DNA of 64,000 bases from JAIBCM01 sp041395165 (GCA_041395165.1 JAWLBA010000001.1:394078-458077), one strand, 5' to 3'. Positions 33,260 to 43,126 are shown, numbered from the stretch's first letter. Numbers and translations: made by a program. The notes: generated by a model from the sequence alone, not told the origin.

Positions 33260-34609
33260 TTACTTCCCCAAACAAAACGTTTGAAAGAGTTGATCAAGAA
33301 CTTCTTCATTAGAGGTGATTCCGATGATTTCGGTCAATGCCACAAGCGCATCGCGAAGTTCGATGGAAATGAGTTCGGATGGAAGTTGATTTTTTAGTCC
33401 TTCAATGGCCCGTTGCAGGGAGGGAAGCGCTCGCATGAGGCAATCGTGATGACGTAAATTAATGGTGATTTCGTTTTCCGAAAGTGTGACTCCAGCTTTT
33501 TGGAAAAGTTTTTCTTTTAAGGTGGTAAGGCCCTCTCCAGTTTTGGTTGAAATTTTGAGAAGAGGTAGTTTTTGAGAGGTGATAGTGTGATGTTCTGGTA
33601 AATCATTTTTATTGCCAATGAGGATGGCTCTTTTGGCATCGTAGGCGCTAGCGAGTTTTTCATTTTCCTTTGACCAGGGTTGGGAAAGGTCAATGATATG
33701 CAAAATGATTTCGGCACTTTCCAGAGCTTGTCGACTGCGGCGAATGCCTTCTTGTTCGATTTTTTCTGTGGCTTCGCGAATGCCGGCGGTGTCGATAAGA
33801 TGAAAGGGAATGCCGTGGATTTGAATCCATTCTTCGATGGTGTCGCGAGTGGTTCCAGGAATTTCTGTGACGATGGCTCTTTCTTTTTCTACAAGCGCAT
33901 TCAAGAGGCTGGATTTGCCAGCGTTAGGTAGACCAACCAGAGCGGTGCGAATGCCTTCGCGAATTAATTTTCCTGATTGAGCGGTTGCGAGCAGTGTTTT
34001 AATCGTCTGAATTTGATGTGAAAGCTGTTGGTTCAATTGTTGATGAGTTTTGGGAGAAATATCTTCATCAGGAAAATCGATGTAAGCTTCGAGATGAGCG
34101 AGGGCATGGACAAGATCGTTGCGTAGAGTTTCGATTTGTTGTCGAAGCTTCCCTTCGCGTGTAGCAAGTGCGGATTGGATAGCCGCATCGCTGTGAGCTG
34201 CGATAAGCTCCATCACACTTTCGGCTTGGGTTAAATCCATGCGACCATTGCAAAAAGCGCGCTGGGTAAATTCGTCGGGGCGTGCGAGGCGTGCGCCTTG
34301 TTGTAAAAGTGCTTGGATAATGTGGTTAACGATTAGAGGGTTGCCATGAGACGAAATTTCAATGACATCTTCGCCTGTGTAAGAATGGGGCTGTGGAAAA
34401 TAGGTTGCTAAGACTTCGTCGAGTTTTTTTTCGTGAGCTACTAGTTGAAGCAGAGTTGCTCGTCGTGGGGTTAAAGCTTTAATCGAGGTTAGAGAAGTCA
34501 GGAGGGTGAGCGCTTGGGGACCGTTAAGTCGTATGACAGCAATCGCGCTGCGACCTGGGGGTGTCGCTAGGGCTACGATTGTCTCAGTAGATTGAGATAA
34601 ATTTGCCAT
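33260..34609 (-). CDS. mnmE: tRNA uridine-5-carboxymethylaminomethyl modification GTPase
   Basis: The 449-residue protein matches MnmE, which with MnmG modifies the wobble uridine of several tRNAs. It has the N-terminal folate-binding domain (VALATPPGRSAIAVIRLNGP, FTQRAFCNGRMDLTQAE), the G domain (Walker A GLPNAGKSSLLNAL near residue 226, GTTRDTIEE, DTAGIREA, GNKND) and the terminal CLGK whose Cys is the family hallmark (usually CIGK). Genes divergent from the ferredoxin gene upstream. Confidence 0.97.
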   Translation of the reverse strand: MANLSQSTETIVALATPPGRSAIAVIRLNGPQALTLLTSLTSIKALTPRRATLLQLVAHEKKLDEVLATYFPQPHSYTGEDVIEISSHGNPLIVNHIIQALLQQGARLARPDEFTQRAFCNGRMDLTQAESVMELIAAHSDAAIQSALATREGKLRQQIETLRNDLVHALAHLEAYIDFPDEDISPKTHQQLNQQLSHQIQTIKTLLATAQSGKLIREGIRTALVGLPNAGKSSLLNALVEKERAIVTEIPGTTRDTIEEWIQIHGIPFHLIDTAGIREATEKIEQEGIRRSRQALESAEIILHIIDLSQPWSKENEKLASAYDAKRAILIGNKNDLPEHHTITSQKLPLLKISTKTGEGLTTLKEKLFQKAGVTLSENEITINLRHHDCLMRALPSLQRAIEGLKNQLPSELISIELRDALVALTEIIGITSNEEVLDQLFQTFCLGK

Positions 34610-34695
34610 GATAAGGTAAAAAAAGTTGCACTCACTTTTAAGTTGTTTATAGTATGACCGAATAAAAGATTTTAACTATACTTAATAAATAAAAT

Positions 34696-34929
34696 ATGGC
34701 GGATTTAGCAAATAAATATCCTGAAAATGTTGCCGGTAAATTTTATGTCGACAATCAATGCATCGATTGTGATCTTTGTCGCGAGACGGCACCCAATAAT
34801 TTTACCCGTCAGGATGACAGGGGTTACTCTTACGTTTATAAGCAGCCCGAAACACCTGATGAAGAGAAGCAATGTCAGGAGGCTATGGAAGGTTGCCCGG
34901 TGGAAGCCATTGGCAATAACGGAGCTTAA
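34696..34929 (+). CDS. 4Fe-4S ferredoxin
   Basis: The 77-residue protein has a C-x2-C-x2-C motif at CIDCDLC and a distant CP (GCPVEAIG), the pattern of single-cluster 4Fe-4S ferredoxins. A loop between carries acidic residues (TPDEEKQCQEAMEG). It is a small cytoplasmic electron carrier; the partner is unknown. It starts 87 bp from divergent mnmE. Confidence 0.9.
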   Translation: MADLANKYPENVAGKFYVDNQCIDCDLCRETAPNNFTRQDDRGYSYVYKQPETPDEEKQCQEAMEGCPVEAIGNNGA

Positions 34930-34951
34930 ATTTTCATCATTTTTTCTCTCA

Positions 34952-34968
34952 ACAGGCAAGATGCCTGT
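34952..34968. terminator. Hairpin after the ferredoxin gene
   Basis: ACAGGCA and TGCCTGT form a 7-bp stem with a 3-base loop, followed by GCTACTTTTTG. It is a likely terminator and also of the REP-like type seen at 32955. Confidence 0.6.
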
Positions 34969-34986
34969 GCTACTTTTTGTTTGGTA

Positions 34987-35356
34987 ATGAAATCTTCGCG
35001 ACGATTTAAAACGCAGTCTTTTAGAGTTCAGATCGCTTTGAAGGAGGGTTGGCGAAGATTCGGAATGGGCTCCAGGGCATGCGTTGACAGCAGCGCAATC
35101 TTGCAGAAATTGCTATTGCTTACACTTGGAAGAGCGTGTGGAGCAGGATAAAATTCGTAAAATTTGGCCACGTATCATTGGAGAATTTAATTCGCAAAAT
35201 TCTTTTCCTGAATCACTTAAGAGAAAGGTGTTAACGGTGCGAGTCAGCAATTCACCTTATTTACATCAGTTGACGATGATTAAAGCGGAGTTATTAAAAA
35301 AGATTCAAAAAGAGTGTGGCTCAGAAACTGTCAGAGAAATTCGTTTTAGCGTGTGA
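34987..35356 (+). CDS. dciA: DciA-like (DUF721) protein, frameshifted
   Basis: The C-terminal frame (EERVEQDKIRKIWPRIIGEF, SLKRKVLTVRVSNSPYLHQL, KKIQKECGSETVREIRFSV) matches the DUF721 core of DciA, which loads the replicative helicase DnaB in bacteria lacking DnaC/DnaI. A start at 34987 (MKSSRRFKTQSF) in another frame gives a suitable N-terminus, as in DciA relatives that begin with MR...RR. The frames must join between about 35085 and 35135, where one or two indels are needed. The gene ends at the base before the convergent queE stop. Confidence 0.75.
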
Positions 35357-36052
35357 TCAGACGCTGCGTTGTTGAGGCGGCCAAATAAATTTGTGCATTT
35401 GAAGTTGAAAGCGCACAGGAAGATGATCAGCGAGTATCCATTCGACTAAAGTTTTTGCTTCGATTCCGGAATGACCTTGGATGTGACCGAGTTGAGAGGC
35501 AATGGGGAAGACGGCGGAAAAGAGAATGGCTTTAACGCGAGTTTCTAGTTTTGTGCTTCGAATAATTTCGCGCGCCCACTCGTAATCTTCTCGTGAACCA
35601 ATCACGAATTTAATCTCATCTTGGCGAGTAAGATGCTCGAGATTTTCTAAACGGTTTTTAGAGGATTCTCCACTGCTAGGACACTTTAAATCCATAATGC
35701 GATGAACGCGAGGATCGAGTTGTCCAATATCGTGAACGCCACTAGTTTCCAAAAGAACGGTGTAGCCTGTATCACAAAGCGATGTGAGAAGTTGAGGTGT
35801 TTGAGGTTGTAAGAGTGGTTCGCCGCCTGTGACTTCGACTAAAGGGATGGCATATTTTTTTACTTGTTGTAAAATTTTTTCGAAAGTCATTTTTTTGCCT
35901 TCGTAGAAAGCATACTCTGTGTCGCAATAGCGGCAGCGCAAGTCGCAGAAAGTTAATCGAATAAAAGTGCAAGGTAATCCGGCCCAAGTGCTTTCGCCTT
36001 GAATGCTCGGGTAAATTTCGTTAACGGTTAAGGTCTCTTTTATCTTTTCCAC
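35357..36052 (-). CDS. queE: 7-carboxy-7-deazaguanine synthase
   Basis: The 231-residue radical SAM protein begins NEIYPSIQGESTWAGLPC and has the cluster motif CDLRCRYCDT (C-x3-C-x2-C), then EVTGGEPLLQPQ, LLETSG and DLKCPSSGE. QueE makes the deazaguanine ring for queuosine tRNA modification. No other que genes are near. Confidence 0.95.
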   Translation of the reverse strand: MEKIKETLTVNEIYPSIQGESTWAGLPCTFIRLTFCDLRCRYCDTEYAFYEGKKMTFEKILQQVKKYAIPLVEVTGGEPLLQPQTPQLLTSLCDTGYTVLLETSGVHDIGQLDPRVHRIMDLKCPSSGESSKNRLENLEHLTRQDEIKFVIGSREDYEWAREIIRSTKLETRVKAILFSAVFPIASQLGHIQGHSGIEAKTLVEWILADHLPVRFQLQMHKFIWPPQQRSV

Positions 36053-36088
36053 GAGAAAATAAAAATTGAGTTTTCTTTAAAAAATAAA

Positions 36089-36120
36089 AAAAGTTAGGAA
36101 CTTTTCAGCTCCTAACTTTT
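36089..36120. terminator. Rho-independent terminator after the outer-membrane protein gene
   Basis: An 11-bp stem (AAAAGTTAGGA with TCCTAACTTTT) with a 10-base loop follows the leftward gene at 36144. It separates that gene from queE. Confidence 0.9.
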
Positions 36121-36143
36121 ATTAAAAGATTAACTTTTTAAGC

Positions 36144-36689
36144 TTAGAATACTAAGCGGAGACCTAAACGGCTTACTACGAAATCGTTTAAAGTGTCGGT
36201 CGAAACAAATCGAGAATCTCCGAAAAGACCCCATTTGTCAGTGATGCGATATTCTAGACCTGCACCGCCGTGGCCACCTGCGCTGGTTTCAGGAGCAATG
36301 CCGCCAGTGATACCACCGAAAACATAAGGTGCTAAGGACCAGCTTTCGATTGGTAAACGAGCAATTAAGCTACCGGAAGCCGCTGCAGCGCCTTCATTGC
36401 CAGACCATCCGTAGGCGTCAATACCTGCTCCGAAGAAGCGGGTGAAGAAGTAGCTTAAGCCTAAACCGCCACCTGCACCGTCTGGGTAAGTGCCGCTATC
36501 GTCTTGAAAAACGGCTGTTGCAAATACGTCAGCGTTCCATTCGTTAGCGTTAAATTTATAACTCACTTTTTTGTGACGGGGTTTCACGTCCTCATAAATA
36601 ATGGATTTATCCATATCTTTAGAGTCACCAGCAAACGAAGCACTCGAATAAACGAGGCCCGCGAATAAAACTAGCAATGTTTTTTTCAT
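36144..36689 (-). CDS. Outer-membrane beta-barrel protein
   Basis: The 181-residue product has a signal peptide ending SSASFA, then alternating beta strands (NADVFATAVFQ, GGLGLSYFFTRFFGAGID, GSLIARLPIESW, HGGAGLEYRITDKWGLFGD) and ends with LGLRLVF, a C-terminal Phe barrel signal. The size fits an 8-strand OmpA-N or Opacity type barrel. A run of C between 36725 and 36730 lies in the leader. Confidence 0.8.
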   Translation of the reverse strand: MKKTLLVLFAGLVYSSASFAGDSKDMDKSIIYEDVKPRHKKVSYKFNANEWNADVFATAVFQDDSGTYPDGAGGGLGLSYFFTRFFGAGIDAYGWSGNEGAAAASGSLIARLPIESWSLAPYVFGGITGGIAPETSAGGHGGAGLEYRITDKWGLFGDSRFVSTDTLNDFVVSRLGLRLVF

Positions 36690-36843
36690 TTAGTTAGATC
36701 TCCTTCAATTTCTATAATTTATTTCCCCCCCTATTTATGTAAATTTTGTGCTATGTCAACTATTATTTTTTCTTTTTTAACTTTTTTCACTATGATAAAT
36801 TGATATACTGAAAGAGCTTAATTTAAATTGATCGATAAATCGC

Positions 36844-38115
36844 TTGAATCGAAACGTTATTATTATTGGCGCTGGAGCTGCTGGTTTGAACGCCGCGCGA
36901 GTTTTACATCAAGCAGGGGTTTCCGTTCGAGTTTTAGAAGCGACTTCATTGAAAGGTGGACGGATTCGCGCCCTGGAAGGGTTTGCGGATTTTCCTATTG
37001 AATTGGGTGCGGAAGAAATTCATGGAGAGGATTCTTTAGTTTACCAATGGGCTCAGGAGGAAAAGATTCCTTTGATTCGGCCTGTGATGGCGAACGATTT
37101 GTTGCATTTGGGTGATCGATTTTTATGGTATGATGAAGCGTTGGAAGATAGTTTGGCCAAGCAGGCGTTGAGGTTGCTTTACGAGCTTTTTCCTTATCAG
37201 GGGGCTGATATTACGGTGGAAGATTATTTGGTGCAGAAACATTTTCCGGTAGAAGTGCGCCATTTCTTGGATTCGCGGTTGGGTGTGGAGTTTGGTACGA
37301 CGCTTAATCATCTTTCTTTAGCAGGCATTTTGCAGTGGGGTTTGGAATGGTTGAATCGGGAAACGAATTTTACATTGAAGCAAGAGTATTTGAGCATCAT
37401 GACGCGCAAGTTCGCGCCTGTAGAACCTTTTATTCACTATAACACGCCAGTGCAGAGCATTGATTATCGCAGTGAACGGGTTCGAGTTTTAACCAAAACG
37501 CAGGAGACGTTTGAAGCGGATATGGTAGTTGTGACTGTGCCTTTGACAGTTTTAAAGGAAGAGACAATAGAGTTTTTGCCGGAGCTACCTCAAGTAAAGA
37601 AAGATGCGATTCATCGGATTGGAATGAGTCCGGGAATGAAAATTATTTTTAAATTTTCCAAAGCGTTTTGGCCGGAGCGACTTTATTTTTTACATACAGA
37701 AGGACTTTTTCCGCAGTTTTGGGTGACGAGTAAAGGAAAAGAGTCGAAAGATCATGTGCTGACCGCTTTTTTAGGTGGAGATCGTGCTGCGTTATGCAAC
37801 ACGTTGTCGGATTATGGCGTGGCGCGAGCTTTGGAAGGGTTAGACAATATTTTTGGTGATGCAGGTAATAAAGTAGCGAGTCGATCCTTGAAGGACGTGT
37901 ATATTGCGAATTGGGGAAAAGAGCCTTATTTTCGTGGTCTTTATAGTTTTCCAACGCCGCACACTAATGGATTACGCGAAAAATTAGCAGAGTCTTTAGA
38001 TCAAAAAATTTATTTTGCGGGTGAAGCCACTCACGCGGGCGGAGCCTCCGGCACAGCTCATGGTGCTTTGGAAACAGGCGAAGCTGTGGCTCAGGCTATT
38101 TTAAAATGTTCATGA
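36844..38115 (+). CDS. FAD-dependent amine oxidase
   Basis: The 423-residue protein begins with TTG at 36844; the dinucleotide fold VIIIGAGAAGLNAARVL is near residue 4, followed by KGGRIRAL. The substrate-domain pattern VVVTVPLTVLKEETIEF and the C-terminal IYFAGEATHAGGASGTAHGA are typical of the monoamine oxidase/polyamine oxidase group. The substrate is unknown. It overlaps the next gene by 10 bp. Confidence 0.9.
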   Translation: MNRNVIIIGAGAAGLNAARVLHQAGVSVRVLEATSLKGGRIRALEGFADFPIELGAEEIHGEDSLVYQWAQEEKIPLIRPVMANDLLHLGDRFLWYDEALEDSLAKQALRLLYELFPYQGADITVEDYLVQKHFPVEVRHFLDSRLGVEFGTTLNHLSLAGILQWGLEWLNRETNFTLKQEYLSIMTRKFAPVEPFIHYNTPVQSIDYRSERVRVLTKTQETFEADMVVVTVPLTVLKEETIEFLPELPQVKKDAIHRIGMSPGMKIIFKFSKAFWPERLYFLHTEGLFPQFWVTSKGKESKDHVLTAFLGGDRAALCNTLSDYGVARALEGLDNIFGDAGNKVASRSLKDVYIANWGKEPYFRGLYSFPTPHTNGLREKLAESLDQKIYFAGEATHAGGASGTAHGALETGEAVAQAILKCS

Positions 38116-39332
38116 AGCGTTCGCTCGTTTTTCTTGTCATTTTAAGTTGGGTGGGTTTAGTTTTATTTTCGCCATTTTTCGCGCCCTACGCACAGCGTGG
38201 TTGGCGGAAAGCAAAAAGGGTTTTGGGATTTGCTTCGGACGTCTCACCGATTTTGCCGTCGCGAACGCCACCGCCTCCCGCGCGTCCTTTGCCGACTCGT
38301 TTTGTGCCGCGCAAACAGATTGAGACGGCAAAATGGTTTAATGGATTAACGTTGCATTCTCAACTGGAAACGCAACTGGGTACAAACGCCTCGCAAGAAA
38401 GAGAGCGAGACAAAAGCTATGAACTGGATTTGCGGCTCAACGTAAAAGTGCCAACGGCTTCACAAGATTTAAAAGCGATGAATCCTGCGCTTGCTTCACA
38501 ATGGCCAGCACTGGCCACTTTGGTTTCCAATGCCAATGTGTCATCCTTTTTTCATGGGCTCTATGAAAGAAAAACTGATTGGCTGAATGGACGTTTAATT
38601 CGGTTGGATCAATTGCTTTCGCGACACAATTTTTACGATTGCGACACGATTTTGGAAATTCAAAATCCCGAAACGCAACGCAAACTGCTTTTTATTCAAG
38701 CAGAGATGGACGTGGTTTCGGACGGTTCCGATCCCGACCGATTAATTTCTTTACCAACAAACACGGCAAATTATCAGCCTTTCACCAGTTATCGTTGGCT
38801 GAAACAGAGCACTAATATTAGTCCATTTATTGCGCCTAAACAGGAGAAATTAAAACGCTATCAAACGGAGTTAAGCGCAACCAACACTCTGCCACAACGT
38901 CGTCAGGAGTTGTTAGGGGCGATCGATCAACTTCGACGCGAAATTTATGATCTCAATCGTTACTCTTATTTAGTCGCTTCGCTGGATCCCTTTATTGTTT
39001 TGCCGGGTTTTATATTTCGTTATCCCGAGCAGGCTTATCGACCTAAGATTGGGGATTATGCCGTGGTTGTGTTTGAGAATCGCTTTTATCCAGCGATTGT
39101 GGGCGATATTGGGCCTTCTTATCAGATAGGCGAAGCTTCCTTGCAATTAGCAACAAGGATTAATCCGCAGGCAACTTCTTATCAGCGACCTGTTAGTGAT
39201 CTCAAAGTGAGTTATCTTGTGTTTCCTGATTCTGCAGAAGCAACATTTTCAACGCCTGATTTGCAGAAATGGCATGAAAAATGCGCTATTTTATTAAATG
39301 AAATGGGAGATTTTGTGGGTCATTTGGAATAA
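38106..39332 (+). CDS. Exported GH75 chitosanase-like protein
   Basis: The 408-residue protein has an N-terminal signal or anchor helix (LVFLVILSWVGLVLFSPFF) and a Pro-rich linker (PPPPARPLP). The C-terminal region has IQAEMDVVSDGSDPDR, ASLDPFIVLPGFIF and GDYAVVVFENRFYPAIVGDI with GPSYQIGEASLQLA, the pattern of GH75-type domains, where an Asp and a Glu act on chitosan-like polymers. Chitosan cleavage is inferred. It overlaps the amine oxidase gene. Confidence 0.7.
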   Translation: MFMKRSLVFLVILSWVGLVLFSPFFAPYAQRGWRKAKRVLGFASDVSPILPSRTPPPPARPLPTRFVPRKQIETAKWFNGLTLHSQLETQLGTNASQERERDKSYELDLRLNVKVPTASQDLKAMNPALASQWPALATLVSNANVSSFFHGLYERKTDWLNGRLIRLDQLLSRHNFYDCDTILEIQNPETQRKLLFIQAEMDVVSDGSDPDRLISLPTNTANYQPFTSYRWLKQSTNISPFIAPKQEKLKRYQTELSATNTLPQRRQELLGAIDQLRREIYDLNRYSYLVASLDPFIVLPGFIFRYPEQAYRPKIGDYAVVVFENRFYPAIVGDIGPSYQIGEASLQLATRINPQATSYQRPVSDLKVSYLVFPDSAEATFSTPDLQKWHEKCAILLNEMGDFVGHLE

Positions 39333-39336
39333 TGAT

Positions 39337-40398
39337 CTAAATTCCCACTCCCCAGGCGCTAGGATTTGTTAAAGTGTTTTCCACATTTTTTAAACCCGTG
39401 GAAGCGTCCTTTTCAATTTTTTCGAAAACTTCATTTAATTTATCGCCACCTTTTAGCCCGACTTCAAGCACAGCATCTTCACTTGCAGACACTGCATGTC
39501 GATGTTGAAATCCGGTTAAAGGATAAGCGAGACCATCAAGCACTCCCAGACGGATATCATCAACCGTAGAAGCCAGATTGAGAGCGCCATTTCCTACGGT
39601 TTTCAAGCTTTCATTAAGTGGATGTGGAGGAAGTTCAGAGGGAGAGGTAAGAGGCACGCTGGCGCTAAGGAGGAGGGCATTTTGAGCCGCAAACATTTCT
39701 TCGGTTACAGTATTGAGTTGGTGAATGGCTTCATTAGCCTGAGTCATAATACGATTTAACTCTCCTTGCGCTTCAGCAACTTGTTGAGCGGCAATAGTTA
39801 ATTCCTGTGCTGCTTCTCTTATATTATTCCCACTTTTTAAGGCGTTTCGATAATCATCAATTGCGTAGACAAGATTTCTCGTTGCTCGATAAGCAACATT
39901 CATTTTGCCCGTAATACGATCGATGGCATCGCTTGCTTGACGAGAAAATTCGAGCGCTTTGCTAAAGTCTGCTGCATTGATGTGTTTGCCAAAAATATCT
40001 CGGGCGTTGCGAAGTATCTCATTAGCGTCCCTGGCGGCGATTTCAATTTCTGTAAAGGCTCTGCTTCGCATAAAGGCAGAAGTAGAATCGAAAGCTTTCT
40101 GAGCTGCCCCTTGTAAGTTATCGAGGGTTGTAAGATTTTTGGGGTCAACTTGACCGAAAGCTCGCGTGGCATCTCGCAAGTTATCAACCGAGGGAATAAC
40201 TTCAGCAAAAGGATTTTTAGTCAGACGACTGATAGCAGTGCGAGCGGGCCCTAAAAAAATCTTAGTAAAAATATATGCATTGGCTCGAATACGGTCTACA
40301 GCGGTAACGACACGACCGGAAGTGGCCATGGCTTTAGTCGCAGCTTTATTCGCGTCCACTATTTCTTTAAGACGTTTTATTGCATTTCCTAATCCCAT
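39337..40398 (-). CDS. Long helical protein, function unknown
   Basis: The 353-residue protein is almost wholly alpha-helical with heptad-like Ala, Leu and Ile spacing (NIREAAQELTIAAQQVAEAQ, ELNRIMTQANEAIHQLN). I see no signal peptide, transmembrane helix or catalytic motif. It follows the disrupted helical gene (40420-41705) by 21 bp on the same strand, downstream of the metalloprotease set. The composition resembles bacterial coiled-coil effector or structural proteins, but I cannot assign a family. Confidence 0.65.
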   Translation of the reverse strand: MGLGNAIKRLKEIVDANKAATKAMATSGRVVTAVDRIRANAYIFTKIFLGPARTAISRLTKNPFAEVIPSVDNLRDATRAFGQVDPKNLTTLDNLQGAAQKAFDSTSAFMRSRAFTEIEIAARDANEILRNARDIFGKHINAADFSKALEFSRQASDAIDRITGKMNVAYRATRNLVYAIDDYRNALKSGNNIREAAQELTIAAQQVAEAQGELNRIMTQANEAIHQLNTVTEEMFAAQNALLLSASVPLTSPSELPPHPLNESLKTVGNGALNLASTVDDIRLGVLDGLAYPLTGFQHRHAVSASEDAVLEVGLKGGDKLNEVFEKIEKDASTGLKNVENTLTNPSAWGVGI

Positions 40399-40419
40399 GA
40401 GAATGGTAAAATTTAAAGG

Positions 40420-41705
40420 TTATTGATGAAAAACAGTAGGCGTTTGTTTCCAGTTGGGATCGGCAGGTTTTTTATCAAACGCTTGGTCCCAAACGTCTTG
40501 GGTTCTTTTTATAGCGCTTTTTGTTACGGATTCTTCGGGAGGTTGATTCTGATTATTCCTATTGGAAATGCCTGTGGCCTTTTGTATTTTACCTATCGGA
40601 TCACGTAGTCCAAATGTATCAACTACGCCATCGATAGAAGCATCGGTTGCACGAACCGCTGCTGCGCCTAGTCTGACCAGAGGTACCACGACGGGGGCGG
40701 CCGCTTGAGAAGTTAACGCGGGCATGGCAATTTTCATGGCTTTTTTAATGGCCCCTTCTTGATTAGCTAAGCCTTGTTGACCAGCGTTTTTCACTAGACC
40801 AACTGTTAGCACGGTTCCTTGAATATCAACTATCTTCGCAACACCTCGATCAACGGAGTCGGCAATATCCATAACTGAGCTGGCGGCTTTGGCAACGTAA
40901 GGATAAGGAGGTTGAGGAATGGCTTCGACTTGTTGTTGCAGTTCTCGAGCTTTAGCGGGATTAGGTAACAGAACAAGGGCTGTGGCGCCTGTGACGCCCA
41001 GGGCTTCGGCTTGTGCTTTAATATTTCTTATACCTACGGTAACGTTGTGGGCATTAAGAGATGCTTCACCTGCTGCTTCAGCCATTCTTCTTTGAGCCGT
41101 ATGCAGACCTTCAACCAATGGAGTTGGCTTTGGTTGCCTGAGCTTGTAAAAACAGCATCATGCAATTGTTTTGTGGCTTCCTGGACTTCTTGGGCGTTAA
41201 AACGATAATCGACTGCGGCTTCTTCGAGTTCTATAAGCGCTTTTTTGACATCTTCGATGGCTTCAGGTTTAATTTTGCCATCTAGTAGTATTTCTGGCGA
41301 TGAGGTCTTCAACGTTTTCTAGGGCTTGATTGTAAGCTTTTGTTGATTGGCTGAGTTCATCGATCACATTGAAATAGGGATCAGCTGGCGCAATACCTGC
41401 TGCTTTGGCACGTTCATTTCTCAACCCCTACTTGCACTTTGAAAGTGCTCTGCTTCTTTCTCGGCTTGTTCTGCTGTTCTAAGCAGAAAGGTATTGGCAG
41501 GATCTGCATTGGCGGCTTGTCTGGCTTCAAAAGCGCGGAAACGGGCTCGTTTGGCGAGTTGTGAAACGTGGTTTAAGGCGTCAACGATTTCACCCGAGGC
41601 ATGCACAATATTGGCTGCGCGTATTCCATCAGGTGCTTCAACGCGTCTTATCAAATCTCTTGCTGCTTCAAATGCTTCACTAAAAACTTTGTTTTTCCCT
41701 GCCAT
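40420..41705 (-). pseudogene. Second long helical protein, interrupted by frameshifts
   Basis: Frames join into one protein of about 428 residues: MAGKNKVFSEAFEAARDLIR and EQAEKEAEHFQSASRG (41421-41705), then a stretch RNERAKAAGIAPADPYFNVI and DELSQSTKAYNQALENVEDL (41320-41420). KPEAIEDVKKALIELEEAAV and FNAQEVQEATKQLHDAV follow (41150-41310), and last VEGLHTAQRRMAEAAGEASL to the end at 40420. The C-terminal part has Ala-rich stretches (PALTSQAAAPVVVPLVRLGA). No enzyme motif is seen. The breaks, near 41420, 41310 and 41120, are probably indels. An RBS (AAAAAGGA) precedes the ATG. Confidence 0.6.
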
Positions 41706-41791
41706 AATAAAATCCTTTTTCTTGGGTTAATGGTAAATTAATACTAAACCACAGAAAACTGGCGTTGCAAGAGGGTAATGACTAATACAAC

Positions 41792-43126
41792 CTAGAAATG
41801 AATGGCCGGGATAGAGTGCAAGCCTTCAAAAGGCTTGGGGGAGATGGGGTTTTTGGCGTAAGGAGATTGTTTCATGAGATGAATTTGAGTTTCGGTTAAG
41901 TGTTCGGAGCCAAAGATATTTTTTTCGCCTAGTTCTTGGCGGGTAAACATAAGGTTGGCGCGGTTGGGGTGATGAGAATAGTTGTCTTTTATGCTATAGC
42001 CTGCAGCTTGGAGTTTGGTCGTGTCGCCATTGGCTGCGCTGATGGCTAGGGCATGGCCTAATTCATGGGCACCCGAACTGGCTATCAGGGGAGTCGATTT
42101 TACTAGGATATTATAAGTGGTCGGAATAGAAAAAGAGCCTGGTTCGGGATGAAAAAAGGTGACAGCATCTTTTTTGGAAAAGTCTTCCACGAAGTTGTCT
42201 CCGGCAAAAATGAGGTTGATATGATCGGATGTAGTATGACCTTTTTCGCGTAAGTATTCTTCTATTTTTCTAGCTTTTTCTTCGTTGAGTCCATCTTTGG
42301 CGGAGAGACCAGGGGGAAAGTCCATGTATTGGATCGGTTCCAGAATTTTAATTTGCATGCCAGCGGAGGCGTAGGATTCTTGCATGCGAGCGATTTGTTG
42401 TGCGATTTGTTCTGGGGTTGCTAGGGGTTGGCCATTTTCATCTTTCAGAACGGTGAGTTTTAATTCCACGACTTGTTCTACTGGGATCGAAGCTGAGGTG
42501 GTGTGAGTTTCGCCAGAAGGATCAGTGTAGGAGATTTTTACTTTTTCGTTTAAAGCGGCGAGAAAGGTTTGGTCGGTTTCGGAGTTGTCTGGGCCGTTGA
42601 TGGGATATTGATCAAATTCTTTGCAGGAAACTAGAAGTAGATCTTTGGATTGGAAGACGCCGGGTGTGATTTCAAATAATGCTACGGTGGCAGATTCTTT
42701 GCCCGTTTTGAGTGTAACGTGAATGGTTCCTTGACCGGCTAAGGTAATGTCCTGGTATTGAATATGGAATTTATTTTGAGATTGGGTGGGGGACAATTTT
42801 CCTTCGGAGAAGATTCTATCACCTCGATAGGTGTAAGATTGAGCATAGTTTGCTGGCATTTCTTGATAGAAATCGGAATTTTGAGTGATTTCCCTGGCAA
42901 TGGCTTGGTCGCTCATGCCGTTGGCGCGAAGTTGCGCAATTTTTGTTTCGATTTGGTCGCGCGGTTTTAATAGATAATTTTTCTCATTGAACCGTTTTCC
43001 AATTTGTTCAGGTAAAGTGAGGATAGGGTCTAAATTATCAATGGCTAAAGTGTGTGTTGCTTTTCCTTCAGCGTCCAATATTTGGAGTTTTTTTTGAGAG
43101 GGATCATTTTTTTGGATTTTGCCCAT
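41792..43126 (-). CDS. HExxH zinc metalloprotease-like protein A
   Basis: The 444-residue protein has a zincin motif at AHELGHALA, then SHHPNRANLMF with a possible third His ligand and Met-turn, as in metzincins. The N-terminal 300 residues form a domain shared with the next two genes (KLQILD start, EMPANYAQSYTY, a beta-rich region, then a helix before the catalytic site). No signal peptide is visible. The C-terminus is FEGLHSIPAIHF. The substrate is unknown. It is the last of three paralogues in the leftward set. Confidence 0.7.
   Translation of the reverse strand: MGKIQKNDPSQKKLQILDAEGKATHTLAIDNLDPILTLPEQIGKRFNEKNYLLKPRDQIETKIAQLRANGMSDQAIAREITQNSDFYQEMPANYAQSYTYRGDRIFSEGKLSPTQSQNKFHIQYQDITLAGQGTIHVTLKTGKESATVALFEITPGVFQSKDLLLVSCKEFDQYPINGPDNSETDQTFLAALNEKVKISYTDPSGETHTTSASIPVEQVVELKLTVLKDENGQPLATPEQIAQQIARMQESYASAGMQIKILEPIQYMDFPPGLSAKDGLNEEKARKIEEYLREKGHTTSDHINLIFAGDNFVEDFSKKDAVTFFHPEPGSFSIPTTYNILVKSTPLIASSGAHELGHALAISAANGDTTKLQAAGYSIKDNYSHHPNRANLMFTRQELGEKNIFGSEHLTETQIHLMKQSPYAKNPISPKPFEGLHSIPAIHF

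Noticed and set aside
33680..33931. Plus-strand ORF within mnmE
   Set aside because: It is antisense to the conserved G domain and has no supporting signals.
36720..36735. C run in the leader of the outer-membrane gene as a regulatory phase-variation tract
   Set aside because: The run is only about seven bases and lies outside any promoter that I can assign; error-prone homopolymers are common in this window.
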